Shown here: one piece after another, positions 60,515-64,000 of the stretch | How the letters are laid out: every line of letters starts with the position of its first letter | How positions within the stretch are numbered: the first letter of the stretch is position 1 | Source of the DNA: Ignelater luminosus | Lineage: Eukaryota; Arthropoda; Insecta; Coleoptera; Elateridae | NCBI GenBank assembly: GCA_011009095.1 | Contig: VTPC01000423.1 | Coordinates: 110,519-174,518, forward strand | Direction: 5' to 3' | Length of the DNA: 64,000 nt | Made by a program: the position numbers and the translations under genes | Notes under the pieces: generated by a model | What the model was told of the DNA's origin: nothing | Database searches by the model: none | Seen by the model: the letters and a program-made list of their open reading frames with translations, nothing else

Positions 60515-62715
60515 CTCTTCAAAATTTAATTAATGCGCAGTGGTTAGAAAACAAGATTCAATTTTCAAAATCTCTTTTATTTGACACCTATGACAGAATT
60601 TCTTAGAACGCCTTCGTGTAGTAAACAGGATGGTGTGTGGTGCGTTTAATGTCAATTTCAATCGTCTTATTGGTCACTGCGGCGCTTATGGCAAGTTGCC
60701 TTATATTCACGTTCTTATGCCGACCCTGAGGCTAGCACATTGGCAGCTTATAGCCCAATACAACAGCAGTAGCAGATTATTCATCCGTTTGTCTTTTTTA
60801 TATACTATGACAAAACGATATTATTGTTGTACTTGTTACACCTACAATGTTATTTGTTCATTGTTATACTACATAACATGTATGTAGTATGCGCCTATAA
60901 ATTTCTGCTTGCACGGATAAATTTAACATTGCTTTTAAAGATTTTGAGTTTGCTTTTAACCTTTTAAGAAATAATCAGATGATATTTTATCATCTCTTAG
61001 TATCAAAAACTTGAAACTCCAAAAGATTTCTAGAAGATTTTCTAGAAAAACTTCCAGTTGAAATTGATATTGTTAGATGTGACTGCTAATGTGTCGTCGT
61101 CGTAATTCATGTATAATTCCCGCCATTAATGACAGGAGGCCGTTTGGGCTCCTTTTGAGCATCTTCGGCTGGAATGGAGGTAGGGAATTTGCCGGACGTA
61201 CATCATACGCAGATGTAGCTCTTGTTGCGTAGTGGTATGCTACTTTTGGTACTATTCCGAGAGCGGTGGCAGACATGGTGGTTAAGTAAACGTGTGCATT
61301 GAGTGCCAGTGTCATATTGGTTCAAGTGGGGAGAGTGGCTCATGGTGATGTCCAGAGAAGGTTTCAAAAAGCCGACATCTAGGAAATTAGGGTAAGTTTG
61401 CATGCACCTTACACCAATTGTTCTGTTTCTCTTCAGGGCAAAGACGTAAGTAGGGAAGTGCTTACGTCCTCTCCCAGAAAAATGTAGGGTGTACCTGGGA
61501 AGAGAGCCAACAGTTGGAGACTCTAAAGCCGGAGGGACGGGCGGACTCCAGGGACAAAACACCCGGAAGGAACCACTGTCAGCGTTTGCACACTACCGAC
61601 ACCACGCAGAACTACCAGTGACTCAAAATCAAACTTATTGAAATTCGAAATTAACTGTATGACACACAGGTAATTGCAATTGAGCAAAAACCATAAAAAA
61701 ATTGAATAATAGAGAGGCAAGGTACAGTTGTCAACTTTCGACCACGAAATGAGGGGTTTCTAAAAGAATGTCATCGGAACTAACCTTTCTTTGAAGTTTT
61801 TTAGCGAATAATCAGTACGCGACGAATGATGTACGCCTTAACTACCTACACCTAAATGTCCAGCACTCTTTTAGTTATAAAGTAATTAAGAATTTTTATC
61901 AGGAGAGTGGTTAGAAGATAAATTATGACAAATCTGCAAGTCGATGTTTGAGAGGATCTAGTAGAAGATCTAAACAAAAGAAAATCAGTTTTTCTCTAAT
62001 TACCTACATATCTAGTTGCGGGATAAGCCAGACTTTGGTTTTTATTTACTGGGCTAATAATGAATTGTAGAAAATGTGTCCACTATTTAAATAATCTGAA
62101 AACCTAGAAAAACCTCAATTGATTCTCTACATACATTTCATAAACAAAAATAGCCTAAATAAGCAGTTTGGCTTGGGTCGTGCAGTAGTACATCACTACC
62201 GTCAACGTTTCATGGTCAACAAGTTAAGAGAAACTCCATCGAGTTGCAATATTGATGCTACCATAACCTTTGCTCGATATTTTCCCGACCACCCAATCTA
62301 GATGTTCCTTTTGAACTAAAGTGCAAGTGGCCAATCAGAAATCGAAAATGAGAAAACTGTAAATATTGACCTCTTGATTCCTTGTACTGGTGTTAAAAGC
62401 TAATCATCTGGCAACTTGTTGAGGGATTTCTAGTTATACATTGTTTTCTTGGATAAATTATTACTTTATTAGTTTTTGGAATAAACTATAATAAAATTCC
62501 TTGTAATAGAAACATTTTTAACTACAGTGTATTATTTGCTGAAGGAGAAGCTCATACTAATTAGATATACCTACTACTTAATTCATTTTTTATTTGTTAA
62601 ATTTTTTTCGGAATGTTTTAAAGTTCAGATAAATTAAATTAAAAACAAAAAAACTTGATTGTAAATAGATATTTGTCAGTAAACAACTGAACACGAGGAT
62701 TTTGTAGTATATAAC
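60515..62715. other. Upstream intergenic region with a GC-richer island
   Basis: The stretch 61090-61620 is much richer in GC than the window average and holds overlapping minus-strand open frames (61073-61315, 61203-61562) without a recognised domain. It may be a retroelement untranslated region or an old gene remnant. The rest is AT-rich and featureless. Confidence 0.4.
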
Positions 62716-62987
62716 TATAACGGGTGTTTACTTATTCGTCTAATCAAAGTAGTCTGGGAAAACAAGATTAAATGTCTTAGATTAATTCACTCACATATCT
62801 ATCTATTCATTTGAACTTACAGTTGTCATTCAATTTGAAAATTTGAAATGAACGAAAGAATTACTTGTATTCTGCCTACTTTTAGATTTATATTTTTAGT
62901 CTACAGATAAAACTGAATTACTCTAAAACATACGTTCTAACAGCATCAGGCTACTTTGATAAGATGAATAAGTAAACACTTGTTATA
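62716..62987. mobile_element. MITE with 41-bp inverted repeats
   Basis: The left repeat (62716-62756) and right repeat (62947-62987) start TATAACGGGTGTTTACTTAT and TATAACAAGTGTTTACTTAT, about 36 of 41 positions matching. The total is 272 bp without coding capacity. The TATA at the ends allows a TA duplication. Confidence 0.75.
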
Positions 62988-64000
62988 TCAGAATCATTTC
63001 TTAGAAAAATATGCAACAACTTAGGTGAATGAGGCATTAATGAATAACGACTTGCTAATGACAATTTACTTATTATTAGTATTCCATTTTACAAAGCCGG
63101 TGGTTTTTATTACCTTCTATATTTTATGGCCGGCCTTGGCCCACATGGATTTTCTTTTGCTTTACATTGCTATATATGTACGACTGCTACGAGCTATATA
63201 TTTTAGTAGTTTAGTGATTCAATTAACAAAAAGTATCTAATTATTCTGATTGCCTATTCTAATTCGTTTATACTCGATACAATTTCAACAAGGTTGTAAA
63301 TTTATAATTAGAAATACTAATACTTTGCGATATGTATCTATTGCCAATGTTATACAGGTCGAAATAATTAAATATGTACCTATGCAAACATATAGAAGTT
63401 TTATCTAAGCAGATGGCCTTTTTATATATTTTGCGAAAACAAACTTTTTCTGCAGGTGTGGTTTGTTTTTATAAGAAATCGCTTGTTATATCAACACAAT
63501 ATTTAGTATGACAATAGAATTTCAGTTATTAATAGAAATGTTTAAAAATATTACCTCAAGTTTTTAAATATTAGCTTGTTTACTAATTAATTAATATCAA
63601 TATTATTAAATTAGTGAGATATTATTATCTAATTAATTTTGAAAAAAGTTAAAAAAAGCCGTAAGGTGTCCAATTTGTCAAAATTAAAAATTTTAATACT
63701 TTAGTTAATTAATTATAGCTAAAACACATTTATTACACAACACCATCGAAGGAAACTTCAACATCAATATCAAATACACAAAGTGTTCATAAATGTTTCT
63801 GGGTCCAGTTGGCTATGGAATGTAATTAATTTATTTATTTCAACAACTAACACGTATTTGTTTTTTGTCATTTGTCAATTGCAAATGTCAGTGTTCCCCC
63901 TTTTTTTTCTAATTGCGCTTATTGTACGAAAAAGTCATTTTCAAGACTAAAGTTGTAGGTTTATTAACAACTAATTTTAACTTAATTCTTAAAAAACGCA
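62988..64000. other. AT-rich right end of the window, no gene seen
   Basis: One open frame (63025-63240) is hydrophobic but has no recognisable motif or splice context. Nothing else stands out. Confidence 0.4.

Noticed and set aside
1-64000. tRNA, rRNA or CRISPR candidates
   Set aside because: No T-arm plus anticodon-arm pattern, no rRNA core words and no regularly spaced direct repeats with unique spacers were seen; the 29-bp array lacks spacers.

Overview
This window comes from an AT-rich insect nuclear genome. That reading rests on spliced genes with short GT-AG introns next to introns of up to 27 kb, on nervana-type Na+/K+-ATPase beta-subunit genes, and on many Tc1/mariner transposons of arthropod type. 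The insect order cannot be fixed from the sequence, and there is nothing bacterial here. All identifications come from reading the sequence; no database search was run.

The host genes are three tandem paralogues of the Na+/K+-ATPase beta subunit, all on the minus strand. Paralogue C (23961-57711, six exons, 325 codons) is a complete canonical nervana-like gene with a 27 kb first intron. Paralogue B (6576-11887, six exons, 284 codons) and paralogue A (1-637, cut by the left edge) are divergent copies. They keep the beta-subunit exon phases and the ectodomain cysteines (six in B, four so far in A) but have a very short cytoplasmic N-terminus and a degenerate membrane-helix motif. A and B also share a homologous block of about 220 bp upstream of their start codons, so their tandem duplication carried the 5' flank with it.

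Everything else recognisable is transposon-derived. Left to right: a foldback element of about 1.6 kb broken by a hAT-like insertion (1732-3347); a decayed mariner (4620-5450); an old mariner remnant and a younger 1.28 kb mariner inside intron 4 of B (8290-8730, 8768-10047); a Tc1-like element (16035-17485); a degenerate repeat-protein remnant, a possible nuclease-like fragment and a DDE transposase tail (19842-21362); a palindromic MITE in intron 5 of C (26847-27157); in intron 1 of C a small minisatellite, a LINE reverse-transcriptase relic and a nearly intact DD41D element with one in-frame stop (53231-54535); and upstream of C a MITE, a decayed mariner and another MITE (58435-58939, 59412-60512, 62716-62987).

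The remaining sequence is AT-rich intron or intergenic DNA with no supportable gene. A few GC-richer islands (about 49.4-50.2 kb and 61.1-61.6 kb) are probably repeat-derived. No tRNA, rRNA or CRISPR array was recognised. Assembly gaps lie at 3059-3068 (10 N) and 45856-46255 (400 N). The most interesting biology is the divergent, short-tailed beta-subunit pair A and B. No clearly new system was identified.
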